Source: Salinimicrobium tongyeongense
Lineage (GTDB): Bacteria; Bacteroidota; Bacteroidia; Flavobacteriales; Flavobacteriaceae
DNA: 64,000 bases
Direction of reading: 5' to 3'
NCBI RefSeq assembly: GCF_026109735.1
Contig: NZ_CP069620.1
Location: forward strand, 2,480,001 to 2,544,000
In this document: one piece after another, positions 47,599-56,824 of the stretch
How positions within the stretch are numbered: position 1 is the first letter of the stretch
Layout of the letters: each line of letters begins with the position of its first letter
Made by a program: the position numbers and the translations under genes
Notes under the pieces: generated by a model
Seen by the model: only the letters and a program-made list of their open reading frames with translations
Database searches by the model: none
Told to the model about the DNA's origin: nothing

Positions 47599-50500
47599 TT
47601 ACTTTTCCTGCTTTTCAAGCCATTTCCTGGCATTGACAAAAGCCTCTATCCAGGGGCTAACTTCATCCTGCCGGTCTTTTGGGTAATATGCCCAGTTCCA
47701 TGGGAAAGTAGAGCGCTCAAGGTGCGGCATCATCGCCAAATGTCGGCCGTTGTCACTCACAATCATGGCGGTATTGTAGTGGGAACCGTTGGGGTTGGAA
47801 GGATAGGTCTCGTACCCGTATTTTCCAATGATCTTATATCGGTCCATTTCATACGGGAAGCTGAACTTTCCTTCCCCGTGAGCGGCCCAAATCCCGAGCC
47901 TTGTACCCGACAATGAATGCATCATCACCGAATCATTTTCGGCAATTTCCATAGAGGTGAAATTACATTCGAATTTATGCGATTCATTATGCAGCATTTT
48001 TGGCTTCTCCTCGTGATCGGGATGTAACAATCCCAGTTCCATGAAGAGCTGGCAACCATTACACACGCCCAGGGAAAGCGTGTTTTCTCTTGCGAAGAAG
48101 TTGTCCAGCGCAGCTTTGGCTTTCTCGTTGTAAAGAAATGCCCCGGCCCAGCCTTTGGCACTTCCCAGTACGTCTGAATTAGAGAATCCGCCCACTGCCG
48201 CTATAAACTGAATATCTTCCAAAGTCTCCCTTCCCGAAATAAGGTCGGTCATGTGAACATCTTTGACATCAAAGCCGGCAAGATCCATGGCGTAAGCCAT
48301 TTCCCTTTCAGAATTTGAGCCTTTCTCTCTAATAATGGCAGCCTTAATGCGCTCCCCTCTTTTGGAGGGGCCGGGGGAGGCCGGTAATTTCCCATTGAAA
48401 CCTTCCGGAAACCTGAAGTGCAGCGGCTGTTTTGCGTAATTCTTGTAGCGTTCGGTTGCGTTGTCTATTCCGCTTTGCCTCTCATCAAGCAGGAACGAAG
48501 TGCGGCTCCAGGTATCGCGCAGCTTTGGAATATCAAACTTCAGGTTTTGATCCCCGTTTTTGATCTTCAGGGTTTTACCTTCAGTAGCTTTTCCAATCTT
48601 GAAGAATGCAATTCCTTTCTCCTTTAAAATGCCTTCTACGGAAGCATCTTTTGCCTGGAACACAATTCCGGCGTTCTCCGCAAACAGCAATTTCAGGCTG
48701 TCTTTTTCTCCGAGTTTAGTGAGATTGAATTCTGCGGAAAGCTCAACATCTGCAAAGCACATTTCAAGAAGCGTAGTGATCAATCCGCCCGAAGCCACAT
48801 CGTGACCCGCCAGAATTAAATCTTTCCTTATCAATTCCTGCATCGCATTAAAAGCGGCAGCAAATTTTTTATCGTCTTTAATGGTTGGTGCTTCGGCCCC
48901 TATTTTATTCAGGATCTGCCCAAATGAAGAACCTCCCAATTTGAATTCGTCCTGTGAAAAGTTGATGTAGTAGATGGCGCCGCCGTTTTTTTGCAGTACC
49001 GGCTCCACAACCTTCGTAATCTCGTCGCAGTGCCCCGCAGCCGAAATAATCACCGTTCCCGGAGCCAGGACATTTCCGTCCTCATAACGCTGCTTCATGG
49101 AAAGGGAATCCTTCCCGGTTGGCACATTTATTCCGAGGGAAATCGCAAAATCGGAAACCCCCTGAACAGCTTCATAAAGCCTTGCATCTTCCCCTTCGTT
49201 GTTACAAGGCCACATCCAGTTGGCAGAAAGAGAAACCGATTTTAAACCTTTTTCAAGAGGGGCCCACACAATATTGGTAAGTGCTTCGGCAATGGAGTTG
49301 CGTGACCCTGCAACAGGATCGATCAATGCCGAAACGGGGGAGTGGCCAATTGAAGTTGCCACGCCTTCCTTACCTTTATAATCAAGCGCCATCACCCCGC
49401 AGTTGTTAAGTGGTAACTGTAAGGGCCCGGCAGTTTGTTGTTTTGCCACCCTTCCGGTAACACAGCGGTCAACTTTATTGGTAAGCCAGTCTTTTGAACC
49501 AACAGCCTCAAGTTGCAGCACCTGCTCAAGATATTTATGCAGGTCGGCAGGATTATATTCAACATCATTATAGCTCCTGTTCACGGTCTTGTCTTTCATC
49601 ACCATTTTTGGAGAGCTGCCAAACATATCGGCAAGGGCAAGATCCATAGGCTTGTCGCCTTTTGTTTTGCTTTCAAAAGTGAACTGCCTGTCATTGGTTA
49701 CCTGACCTACTGCGTAAAGCGGAGTTCTTTCGCGTTCTGCAATTCTTTGCATTTGCTTAAGGTCTTCTTCAGAAATGATAAGCCCCATCCGCTCCTGAGA
49801 TTCATTGCCGATGATCTCTTTAGCGGAAAGCGTAGGGTCTCCCACCGGAAGTTTATCCAGGTCAATATTTCCGCCGGTATCTTCCACTAGTTCACTCAGG
49901 CAGTTGAGGTGGCCGCCTGCCCCGTGGTCGTGAATGGAAACAATTGGGTTCTCCTCGGCCTCTACCATCGCGCGGATGGTATTGGCGGCTCTTTTTTGCA
50001 TTTCGGGATTGGAACGCTGAATGGCGTTAAGCTCAATCCCGCTGCTGAATTCCCCTGTATCTGCCGAAGAAACCGCAGCTCCACCCATGCCAATTCGGTA
50101 GTTCTCACCTCCCAAAACAACGATCTTATCTCCCTTTTTTGGGGCTCCTTTAATGGCCTGTTCTGCTTTGCCGTAGCCAATTCCGCCGGCAAGCATGATC
50201 ACCTTATCGTAGCCCAAAGCCCTTCTGTCTTCGGAATGCTCAAAAGTGAGGACAGAACCTGCAATAAGCGGCTGCCCGAATTTATTTCCGAAATCTGAAG
50301 CCCCGTTGGAAGCTTTGATGAGGATGTCCATTGGCGTTTGGTAAAGCCATGGTCTTGCGGGAAATGTTTTTTCCCACGGGCGGCCTTCCTCCAATCTTGA
50401 ATAAGAGGTCATATAAACAGCTGTTCCTGCGAGCGGAAGGGAACCTTTTCCGCCCGCCAGCCTGTCACGAATTTCCCCGCCACTTCCGGTTGCTGCCCCG

Positions 50501-51276
50501 TTAAAAGGTTCAACCGTGGTAGGGAAGTTGTGGGTTTCAGCTTTTAAAGAAATTACCGAATCAAAATCTTTTCTCTTGTAAAAGTCGGGCTTGTCGGCCG
50601 ACTGTGGGGCGAACTGCTCTACTCTTGGGCCCTTTAAAAAAGCTACATTATCCTTATATGCCGAAACAATATCATTCGGGTTTTCTTCGGAAGTTTTCCT
50701 GATAAGCTTAAAGAGGGAAACAGGTTTTTCCTTTCCGTCAATTTCAAAAACCCCGTTGAAGATCTTATGCCTGCAGTGTTCCGAATTTACCTGGGAAAAT
50801 CCGAAGACTTCAGAATCGGTAAGTTTCCGGCCGATCCTTTCTGCAAGTTTTTCGAGGTATTCCACTTCCTCATCGTTTAGTGCCAAACCTTCTTCCTGGT
50901 TGTAAGCAGCAATATTGTCTACTTCCTTAATGGCTTCGGGTTCTATGTTGATGGTGAAAATATCCTGATCCAGCCCATTGTATTTTTGGGAAAGCATGGG
51001 ATCAAAATCGTGATAATGCTCATCTACCTTGTAAAATTCTTCGATCCTGCGAATGCCTTCAATGCCCATATTTTGCGTGATCTCCACCGCATTGGTACTC
51101 CAGGGGGTGATCATGGCGGCACGGGGACCAACAAAAAAATCTGCCAGGGCAGATTTTTCTAAATATTGTGCGTTTCCAAAAAGCCAGTCTAACTTAGCGA
51201 TGTTTTCGGCCGACAGTGCCTTATGCGTTTCAACTGCATAGACCTTGTTTGGACGATTTCCGAAGAATAAGATCAT
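47599..51276 (-). CDS. purL: Phosphoribosylformylglycinamidine synthase
   Basis: A 1225-residue large PurL that makes FGAM from FGAR, glutamine and ATP in purine synthesis. Domains in order are the N-terminal PurS-like part, a linker, two AIR-synthase-like halves (GFSQVNSEHCRHKIFNG, LKAETHNFPTTVEPFNGAATG, HDHGAGGHLNCLSE, HDVASGGLITTLLEM) and a C-terminal glutaminase with Cys1072 in LGVCNGCQLF. The start at 51276 is chosen because a -7 box at 51307-51314 would place transcription start downstream of the alternative ATG at 51309. In the linker before the glutaminase, an in-frame G/C palindrome (48352-48384) codes for LPASPGPSKRGE. Confidence 0.97.
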   Translation of the reverse strand: MILFFGNRPNKVYAVETHKALSAENIAKLDWLFGNAQYLEKSALADFFVGPRAAMITPWSTNAVEITQNMGIEGIRRIEEFYKVDEHYHDFDPMLSQKYNGLDQDIFTINIEPEAIKEVDNIAAYNQEEGLALNDEEVEYLEKLAERIGRKLTDSEVFGFSQVNSEHCRHKIFNGVFEIDGKEKPVSLFKLIRKTSEENPNDIVSAYKDNVAFLKGPRVEQFAPQSADKPDFYKRKDFDSVISLKAETHNFPTTVEPFNGAATGSGGEIRDRLAGGKGSLPLAGTAVYMTSYSRLEEGRPWEKTFPARPWLYQTPMDILIKASNGASDFGNKFGQPLIAGSVLTFEHSEDRRALGYDKVIMLAGGIGYGKAEQAIKGAPKKGDKIVVLGGENYRIGMGGAAVSSADTGEFSSGIELNAIQRSNPEMQKRAANTIRAMVEAEENPIVSIHDHGAGGHLNCLSELVEDTGGNIDLDKLPVGDPTLSAKEIIGNESQERMGLIISEEDLKQMQRIAERERTPLYAVGQVTNDRQFTFESKTKGDKPMDLALADMFGSSPKMVMKDKTVNRSYNDVEYNPADLHKYLEQVLQLEAVGSKDWLTNKVDRCVTGRVAKQQTAGPLQLPLNNCGVMALDYKGKEGVATSIGHSPVSALIDPVAGSRNSIAEALTNIVWAPLEKGLKSVSLSANWMWPCNNEGEDARLYEAVQGVSDFAISLGINVPTGKDSLSMKQRYEDGNVLAPGTVIISAAGHCDEITKVVEPVLQKNGGAIYYINFSQDEFKLGGSSFGQILNKIGAEAPTIKDDKKFAAAFNAMQELIRKDLILAGHDVASGGLITTLLEMCFADVELSAEFNLTKLGEKDSLKLLFAENAGIVFQAKDASVEGILKEKGIAFFKIGKATEGKTLKIKNGDQNLKFDIPKLRDTWSRTSFLLDERQSGIDNATERYKNYAKQPLHFRFPEGFNGKLPASPGPSKRGERIKAAIIREKGSNSEREMAYAMDLAGFDVKDVHMTDLISGRETLEDIQFIAAVGGFSNSDVLGSAKGWAGAFLYNEKAKAALDNFFARENTLSLGVCNGCQLFMELGLLHPDHEEKPKMLHNESHKFECNFTSMEIAENDSVMMHSLSGTRLGIWAAHGEGKFSFPYEMDRYKIIGKYGYETYPSNPNGSHYNTAMIVSDNGRHLAMMPHLERSTFPWNWAYYPKDRQDEVSPWIEAFVNARKWLEKQEK
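48352..48384. repeat. G/C-rich palindromic repeat inserted in frame in purL
   Basis: CCCCTC-TTTTG-GAGGGG is followed by CCGGGGGAGGCCGG. Composition is far above the local average. It codes for ASPGPSKRG in the variable loop between the synthase and glutaminase domains. Similar elements are scattered through Flavobacteriia genomes (recalled, not searched). Confidence 0.7.
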
Positions 51277-51306
51277 TCTGTGGGTTTTGTGTTGTTTGTA
51301 AGGAAG

Positions 51307-51336
51307 CAAATTTACATCTTTTTAGAAGATAACAAT
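51307..51336 (-). promoter_or_regulatory. purL promoter
   Basis: On the minus strand, ATTG (51336-51333), 18 nt, then TAAATTTG (51314-51307) match the Bacteroidota -33/-7 pair. The predicted leader to ATG 51276 is about 25 nt. Confidence 0.6.
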
Positions 51337-51350
51337 TGTGTGGAAAATGA

Positions 51351-51388
51351 AAAAAGCCACAAATTCAAGGGAGAATTTGTGGCTTTTT
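51351..51388 (-). terminator. Intrinsic terminator after the endonuclease gene
   Basis: Perfect 16-nt arms (AAAAAGCCACAAATTC and complement) with a 6-nt loop, 19 nt beyond the stop codon. A-runs and T-runs lie at both ends, so it also insulates purL. Confidence 0.88.
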
Positions 51389-51407
51389 AACAGGTTTAAA
51401 TTAGTAC

Positions 51408-53249
51408 CTAGTAAGTTCCTAATCCGTCTACGGTATTTTTTTCAAGAACTTCCCACTCATCTTCTGTGTAGGTGGTGTTTGGTGCGGTCACGGTCGATTT
51501 TCTTCTTAGGGTAACATCTTTTGCAAACTCAACGTCCCCGTCAACTCCAATCATGTCTATAAGAACGCCATCTTTAAATAATCCAATCGGGTCATCACCG
51601 TTAAAATCTACTGGCGCTCCGCTTAGTGAAGCATCAGAAGCATCAATGATTGCCTGAATATCTGCGCCACCATTGATAACCACAAATACATCTCCGCTGG
51701 CTAAAGTTCCTTCAAGAGCGTATGCATCTCTCCATTCTCCATCTCCGTTCACCTGCTTCTGAATTGAATATGCAGAGAGGTCAACCTCTTCGCCAGTAAC
51801 ATTGGCAATTTCCACGGCCTTGTTAAGTCCGCCTCCTTCAACATATTCAGAAAAGAAAAGTTCGGCAGAAGTTCCACCGCCATTTCCGGTTTCTTCTGTG
51901 GTCGTAGCTTCTACGGCTGCGCTTTGTACAGATTCGTTGTCGTAGATATCCCTTGCAAGTACTGTGAAAGAATATTGAGTTTCAGCCTCTAATCCAGCAA
52001 CGGTAAACTCGGTGTTTGTGGTAGTGGCATTGTATTCTCCATCAAGGAAAAGATCGTACTCCTTTACCTCCACATTGTCTGTAGAAGCGTCCCAGCTAAG
52101 GCTTACGCTATTAGCAGTGACAGTACCAACAGTGAGATTGGCAGGCGTACTAGGCGCTTCGGTATCTTCATTGGTAGTAGCTTCTACTGCGTCGCTTTCT
52201 TCGGAAACATTTCCGGCAGCATCTACTGCGGCAACAGTGATGGAGTAAGTAGTTCCGGGAGTGAGGTCTGAAAGACTAGTGGAAGTCGAAGAAGTACTGG
52301 AAATGCTTTCTCCATCTAACATAATATTATATTTAACCACCCCTACATTATCTGTAGCTGCTTCCCAGCTTAGATCAAGGGTTTCATAACCAACTTCTGA
52401 AACTGTCACTGCTTGCGGGGCAGATGGCGCTTCATTGTCTTCTTCTACAGGTTCGCCGTTCCAGCGGTTTTGAGCTTCGTCACCTCCCCATAATCTTGTT
52501 GCAAGATGCGGGTTATCGATAAAAGGATTCCTGTTGCCCTGCGCATCGTAAATCACCTCATTTCGTTGAAGTTCTAGGGTAGAAACAGGATCTTCGGCAT
52601 TCCATTCGAGGAAAAGCTCCAGGCCGCCCATTTCGTCAAAAGGTTCGTTATAACGCAGGTTCATGTACATGATCATTCGGGCAACATCACCTCTCCATTC
52701 ATCACCGGGAAAAAATTTATTGCCGTCTATTAACTCATAAGATCCTTCCCCATCTGTAAAAGGGTAATTCCCCCTAGATTGATTTACCTGAACATCTGCT
52801 GCACGCAGGTGGTGTAGGTCTCCTTTTGCGGTATTATCTACCAAAGATTGTGGATATACGTGCTCTGTATTAAAAGTCTGGGGGTCATATGAATTGCCTC
52901 CAGATAAATATTCTTCCCAGTACCTGCTTTCACCGGTATATATAAGAACAACATTGTCTGGCTTGGCTGGATCTTCATCTGCCTTGTACAGGTAATCATG
53001 CCTGTCTGTGTAATCAAGCATGTTGGTGTGCTTGGCAATGGTGCGCGTCGCCAGGTCATCATAAAGTTCCTCGTTTTCTTCCGAGAAGTCTATTCCTTCA
53101 TAATAACCTACAAGGGCTTCCGGGATTTCGTAGTAAGGAGTTTCCTCTACCGGATCGGGATCTACAGGTGTTGTTACATCATCATCATCAGAACTACAGC
53201 CAATCAGGAAAAGAATGCTCAAAAAAGGTAAATAAAATGATTTTTTCAT
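51408..53249 (-). CDS. Secreted endonuclease I with two fibronectin type III domains and a lamin-tail domain
   Basis: A 613-residue lipoprotein-type precursor (FLIGCSSDDDD, Cys18). Residues about 45-265 are an endonuclease I (EndA/BsuBI-like His-Me finger) domain with NTEHVYPQSL (His130) and HHLRAADVQVNQSRGN. Two Fn3 domains follow (about 272-355 and 362-445, each with SWEAATDN or SWDASTDN), then a lamin-tail domain (about 460-600, LFFSEYVEGGGLNKAVEIANVTG). Such enzymes degrade extracellular DNA for phosphate or nucleoside scavenging. The minus-strand -7 box TAATTTTG lies at 53295-53288. No T9SS C-terminal domain is evident. Confidence 0.9.
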   Translation of the reverse strand: MKKSFYLPFLSILFLIGCSSDDDDVTTPVDPDPVEETPYYEIPEALVGYYEGIDFSEENEELYDDLATRTIAKHTNMLDYTDRHDYLYKADEDPAKPDNVVLIYTGESRYWEEYLSGGNSYDPQTFNTEHVYPQSLVDNTAKGDLHHLRAADVQVNQSRGNYPFTDGEGSYELIDGNKFFPGDEWRGDVARMIMYMNLRYNEPFDEMGGLELFLEWNAEDPVSTLELQRNEVIYDAQGNRNPFIDNPHLATRLWGGDEAQNRWNGEPVEEDNEAPSAPQAVTVSEVGYETLDLSWEAATDNVGVVKYNIMLDGESISSTSSTSTSLSDLTPGTTYSITVAAVDAAGNVSEESDAVEATTNEDTEAPSTPANLTVGTVTANSVSLSWDASTDNVEVKEYDLFLDGEYNATTTNTEFTVAGLEAETQYSFTVLARDIYDNESVQSAAVEATTTEETGNGGGTSAELFFSEYVEGGGLNKAVEIANVTGEEVDLSAYSIQKQVNGDGEWRDAYALEGTLASGDVFVVINGGADIQAIIDASDASLSGAPVDFNGDDPIGLFKDGVLIDMIGVDGDVEFAKDVTLRRKSTVTAPNTTYTEDEWEVLEKNTVDGLGTY

Positions 53250-53287
53250 CTTAGTTTTTTAAATGTTATTGGTTTTTTCGATTGTCG

Positions 53288-53295
53288 CAAAATTA
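53288..53295 (-). promoter_or_regulatory. -7 box of the endonuclease gene
   Basis: TAATTTTG on the minus strand matches TAnnTTTG and lies 39 nt before the start codon. No clear -33 box is seen. Confidence 0.4.
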
Positions 53296-53370
53296 AAATT
53301 TATTTCCCGTTCATTACATTAAGTAATGGTAAAATTCCCCAGCTTTTATGCATTTTGGAAACGGTTTAAA

Positions 53371-53406
53371 TAAAAAATCCTGCATTTCATTCAATAAAAT
53401 GCAGGA
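53371..53406 (-). terminator. Intrinsic terminator after the rRNA methyltransferase gene
   Basis: On the minus strand the stem TCCTGCATTT/AAATGCAGGA (10-nt arms, 9-nt loop) is followed by TTTTTT, 26 nt past the stop codon. Confidence 0.82.
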
Positions 53407-53431
53407 AAATAAAAATATTAATGAGGTGGAA

Positions 53432-54646
53432 TTACTTTTTCTCGAGTAATGCCATATAAAAACCGTCAAACCCGGTTTCGCTCGATAAGATCTTCTGATC
53501 TTTGGCAAGGCTGAAATCTTTTCCTTCTTCGGAAGCCAAGAATTTCTTCACCTGCGCTTCATTTTCTGAAGGTAAAACAGAACAGGTAGCGTATACCATT
53601 TTTCCGCCGTTTTTTACCATTTTTGAATACTGCTTCAGGATCTCTTGCTGGGTTTGTTTGATGGTCTCAATAAATTCTGGCTGCAGCTTCCATTTTGCAT
53701 CGGGGTTTCGGCTTAACACCCCCAGGCCGCTACAGGGTGCGTCAATAAGAACGCGATCTGCACTTCCGTAGAGTTTTTTCACCACCTTGTTAGAATCAAT
53801 CACCCGTGGCTCAATGTTGTGAGCCCCTGCCCGGCGGGCTCGGCGTTTCAATTCTTTCAGTTTATTTCCGTAAATATCTGTAGCGATCAACTGGCCTTTA
53901 TTTTCCATTAAGGCTGCGAGGTGCAAAGACTTTCCGCCGGCTCCGGCACAGGTGTCAACCACGCGCATTCCAGGTTCTACACCCAGGAACCGGGCAACCA
54001 ATTGAGAGGAAGCATCCTGCACCTCAAAAAAGCCATTTTTGAATGCTTCTGTCCTAAACACATTCTTTCTTTCCTTGAGTTGCAGGGCATCGGGATAACT
54101 ATCCAAAAATTCGGTTTCAATTTCCTCTTTTTGAAGCTCCTGTCTTAATTTTTCCCTGGTGGTTTTGAGCGTATTCACCCTAAGTATCACGGGAGCCTGC
54201 TGGTTAAGAGCGTGAATTTCCTTTTCCCAGGTTTCTTCACCCAGCTCCTGCACACCCATTTCATCGAGCCAGTCGGGCACAGATTCCCTGAACTTTCTAA
54301 TTTTACTTAATTCGTCGAATTTTCCTTTGATTCGGCGGGTGGGAACAGGTTCAATCTGCTTCCAGTCAGTCGGAATTTCGATTCCTCTTAGAGTCGCCCA
54401 AACTGCAAATAGCCTGAAAAGATTTTCCCTGGAATATGGAGCTTTAACTTCGGCTATTTCAGAATAAAGGCGCTTCCAGCGAACAATATCGTATGTGGTT
54501 TCAGCAATAAAGCTTCGGTCCCGGGCACCCCAACGTTTATCGCGTTTCAGTGTTTTTTCGATCACCTTATCGGCATAAGCTCCTTCATTAAATATTTCAC
54601 TAAGGGCATCAACGGTAGCAAAGACCAAATTTCTGTATAAGCGCAT
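53432..54646 (-). CDS. RsmB/NOL1-NOP2-Sun family rRNA (cytosine-5)-methyltransferase
   Basis: About 404 residues from ATG 54646. An upstream ATG (54655) would lie only about 3 nt after the predicted transcription start, so the shorter form is preferred. An N-terminal NusB-like helical region (about 1-130) is followed by a SAM-dependent methyltransferase domain: DTCAGAGGKSLHLAAL, DAPCSGLGVLSRNPD (Cys305) and YATCSVLPSENE (Cys355, catalytic). GFFEVQDASSQLVA precedes the SAM site, as in RsmB. It methylates cytosine in 16S rRNA, or possibly another RNA. A degenerate copy of the iterated palindrome (54026-54040) encodes FKNGFF at a conserved site. Confidence 0.9.
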   Translation of the reverse strand: MRLYRNLVFATVDALSEIFNEGAYADKVIEKTLKRDKRWGARDRSFIAETTYDIVRWKRLYSEIAEVKAPYSRENLFRLFAVWATLRGIEIPTDWKQIEPVPTRRIKGKFDELSKIRKFRESVPDWLDEMGVQELGEETWEKEIHALNQQAPVILRVNTLKTTREKLRQELQKEEIETEFLDSYPDALQLKERKNVFRTEAFKNGFFEVQDASSQLVARFLGVEPGMRVVDTCAGAGGKSLHLAALMENKGQLIATDIYGNKLKELKRRARRAGAHNIEPRVIDSNKVVKKLYGSADRVLIDAPCSGLGVLSRNPDAKWKLQPEFIETIKQTQQEILKQYSKMVKNGGKMVYATCSVLPSENEAQVKKFLASEEGKDFSLAKDQKILSSETGFDGFYMALLEKK

Positions 54647-54664
54647 AAATTTCATTTAAAGGCA

Positions 54665-54704
54665 CAAAGGTAAGCTTTTTAAACTTCGGAAAAATCTATC
54701 TTTA
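54665..54704. promoter_or_regulatory. Divergent -7 boxes
   Basis: The minus strand has TACCTTTG (54672-54665), an exact match, for the methyltransferase gene. The plus strand has TATCTTTA (54697-54704), one mismatch, for the BNR lipoprotein gene, giving a very short leader. Confidence 0.45.
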
Positions 54705-54720
54705 CCTTCAAATTCAGGTT

Positions 54721-55782
54721 ATGAAGCGTATAGGTTTTCTTCTTTTTATAGTAATAATCGGGTGTAAATCAGATCCTAAAAGTGAACAGCAGCAGGAAGT
54801 TGTGAGGGAACGGCAGGCTTTTACTGAAGTTGAAATTGACATGCTGCTCGAAGATTCCATCAGCATCAGGGCTATTGAGATCATGGGTAACGATGTGGCT
54901 TTTGCAGGCTCTAACGGGGCTTATGGTATTTACAATTCGGCTAAAGATGAGGTGCGGGTAAGCCGGCAGCAGTACGATTCTATCTTTCCCGAATTTAGGG
55001 CTGTGGCAGGAACTTCCGAAGATTTTTTTATGCTGAGCGTCGCAAATCCGGCACTTTTGTACAAAACAGGTGACAGCGGACAAATGGAACTGGTGTATAA
55101 GGAAGAAGGTGAAAAAGTCTTTTATGATGCCATGTGCTTTTGGAACGATAAAGAAGGTATAGCGATGGGAGACCCTGTTGAAAATTGCCTGTCTATCATC
55201 ATAACCCGAGATGGCGGGAAGAGCTGGAAAAAACTTCCCTGTGATCAACTCCCAAAAGCTGTTGAAGGCGAAGCAGCCTTTGCAGCGAGCAATGCAAACA
55301 TTGCGGTAGAAGGGGAGAAGGCCTGGATACTTTCAGGTGGGGCGAAATCAAGGGTCTTTTTTACGCCCGATAAAGGTAAAAGCTGGGAAGTTTTCGATAC
55401 GCCGCTGGTGCAGGGAAAAAGCACCCAGGGCGGGTACGCTATAGATTTTTATGATGAACAAAAAGGCGTAATCATTGGGGGCGATTACACCGCTCCTGAA
55501 GAGAATACTGCCAATAAAGCCGTGACTACAGATGGTGGCAGGACCTGGAGCCTCATTGCCAATGGCCAGGATCCCGGCTACAAGAGCAGTGTACGTTACA
55601 TTCCGGGTGGTGATGGAAAAGAAATAGTGGCCGTGGGATTTACAGGTATTTCCTATTCTAAAGATGCGGGTGAGAGCTGGCAGCAACTTTCACCCGAAGG
55701 TTTTTACACCATCAGGTTCCTAAATGACAGCGTGGCTTACGCGGCAGGAAAGAACAGGCTGGCAAAATTAAAATTCAGGTAA
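54721..55782 (+). CDS. BNR/YCF48-like beta-propeller lipoprotein
   Basis: A 353-residue lipoprotein (IVIIGCKSD, Cys15). The chain is made of beta-propeller blades with BNR/Asp-box motifs: TRDGGKSWKKL, TPDKGKSWEVF, TTDGGRTWSLI and SKDAGESWQQL. It is commonly annotated as an oxidoreductase or glycosyl hydrolase, but no catalytic residues of a sialidase are evident. YCF48-like propellers act as assembly factors in plastids; in Bacteroidota the role is unknown. Single gene; a weak hairpin follows. Confidence 0.8.
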   Translation: MKRIGFLLFIVIIGCKSDPKSEQQQEVVRERQAFTEVEIDMLLEDSISIRAIEIMGNDVAFAGSNGAYGIYNSAKDEVRVSRQQYDSIFPEFRAVAGTSEDFFMLSVANPALLYKTGDSGQMELVYKEEGEKVFYDAMCFWNDKEGIAMGDPVENCLSIIITRDGGKSWKKLPCDQLPKAVEGEAAFAASNANIAVEGEKAWILSGGAKSRVFFTPDKGKSWEVFDTPLVQGKSTQGGYAIDFYDEQKGVIIGGDYTAPEENTANKAVTTDGGRTWSLIANGQDPGYKSSVRYIPGGDGKEIVAVGFTGISYSKDAGESWQQLSPEGFYTIRFLNDSVAYAAGKNRLAKLKFR

Positions 55783-55788
55783 AAACAA

Positions 55789-55822
55789 ATGATCCGGCAC
55801 CTTTCGGCAACCGGACCATTTT
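55789..55822. terminator. Weak hairpin between convergent genes
   Basis: ATGATCCGG and CCGGACCAT (one G-T pair) with a 13-nt loop and TTTT on the plus side, just after the BNR gene stop. Confidence 0.45.
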
Positions 55823-55846
55823 CAACTAACCAACCAAAAAATCCAA

Positions 55847-56281
55847 CTATTTTTTTGATTCTTTCCGCTGGCGGTACTCCAGCATCATCTTGTGATTAAA
55901 TTCATCTTCCACCTTTTTTAGCTGCATAATCCTTCGGGCACTAAAAATTTGTTTGAGATCGTTGTAGTATTTCTTCTTTAACAGGTAGTCTTCCCGTTCC
56001 AGTGCAACATATTCGTCGAGTTTGGCATTTGCCTTATCTTCAGAAATGCACTCAATGTTCTCAACCTCGGCTCTTTCCTGCCGGTAGAGCTGCCTGCGTT
56101 TCTCAACATATTCGTTATAAACAGGCCAGAATTGCTGGGCTTCCCGGGCTGTTAAATTCATGCCTTCAGTAATATAGGCGGTCTTGAGGGCTTTTATCTT
56201 CTCGCGGTGCTCATCCTTATCCTGCGCCACAGCGTAAATACTGGCATTAAGAAACAGGATTATGAATAAAATCTTTTTCAT
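55847..56281 (-). CDS. CpxP/Spy-like periplasmic helical protein (ECF-associated)
   Basis: A 144-residue exported protein from ATG 56281, which gives a clean signal peptide (MKKILFIILFLNASIYAVAQ). Longer in-frame starts overlap the anti-sigma gene. The mature part is highly charged and alpha-helical: an LTAREAQQFWPVYNEYVEKRR segment resembles the LTxxQ motifs of Spy/CpxP chaperones, and a coiled-coil-like KKVEDEFNHKMMLEYRQR ends it. Genes of this kind often follow sigma/anti-sigma pairs in Flavobacteriia and are labelled sensor of ECF-type sigma factor. A role in sensing envelope stress is inferred from position. Its start lies 1 nt after the anti-sigma stop. Confidence 0.78.
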   Translation of the reverse strand: MKKILFIILFLNASIYAVAQDKDEHREKIKALKTAYITEGMNLTAREAQQFWPVYNEYVEKRRQLYRQERAEVENIECISEDKANAKLDEYVALEREDYLLKKKYYNDLKQIFSARRIMQLKKVEDEFNHKMMLEYRQRKESKK

Positions 56282-56282
56282 G

Positions 56283-56792
56283 TTAATCTTCATTAAGTAG
56301 AAGTGCCGGTTCTTCGATATTCTCATTCAAATATTCCAGGAGGGCTTCTTTGTCAATATTGGGGTTTGCCGAAGCAGTTATTTCATAAGGTGCATAATTC
56401 GTCTCGTTCGGGTTATCGGTGTCCAGAGTCTCCAAAAGGTAATTTTCAACCGCAGTAATATTGAGATCTTCAAAACCCAGCTCAGTGTTGTTGTTAAAGA
56501 GCACTGCACTAAATAGAATAGCCACCACTGCTGCAACACTGGCCACGTAAGACCAGGTTTTCCTGTTGAAAAGAGAAATGATTTTCCCTTCTTTTGGAGG
56601 AGTTTCCAGCTTTTCAAATACTCTGTCGCTAAGCTGCTCAAAATAATCACTGGGCACCTTGAACGGGTTGTCGCCAAAATGCTGCTTATCCCCGGTCACG
56701 CGAGACATCATACGGGCTTCAAAGTCCTCGAAATAGCCGTCAGGGACTTTAAATCCAGATTTGTTCTTATATGGTAACCCTTTCTTTTTCAT
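56283..56792 (-). CDS. Membrane-anchored anti-sigma-factor-like protein
   Basis: A 169-residue protein with one transmembrane helix (about 80-100, WSYVASVAAVVAILFSAVLF). The cytoplasmic N-terminal part has two copies of an FKVPxxYFExx motif (FKVPDGYFEDF near 14 and FKVPSDYFEQL near 44). The acidic periplasmic tail ends in EEPALLLNED. No zinc-binding HxxxCxxC motif is present, so it is not a classical ZAS anti-sigma factor. Its position between an ECF sigma gene (32 nt upstream) and a Spy-like gene supports the role of sigma-factor inhibitor (inference). Confidence 0.75.
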   Translation of the reverse strand: MKKKGLPYKNKSGFKVPDGYFEDFEARMMSRVTGDKQHFGDNPFKVPSDYFEQLSDRVFEKLETPPKEGKIISLFNRKTWSYVASVAAVVAILFSAVLFNNNTELGFEDLNITAVENYLLETLDTDNPNETNYAPYEITASANPNIDKEALLEYLNENIEEPALLLNED

Positions 56793-56824
56793 TTAATTAT
56801 TTGACTGAAAATTCATCCAAAGGT

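Noticed and set aside
51277-51309. N-terminal extension MLPYKQHKTHR of PurL
   Set aside because: The predicted promoter (-7 box at 51307-51314) starts transcription within or after it, and the extension is not PurL-like.
53024-53405. Coding remnant between endonuclease and methyltransferase genes
   Set aside because: The gap 53250-53431 shows only a promoter-like box and a terminator; no family-like peptide in any frame.
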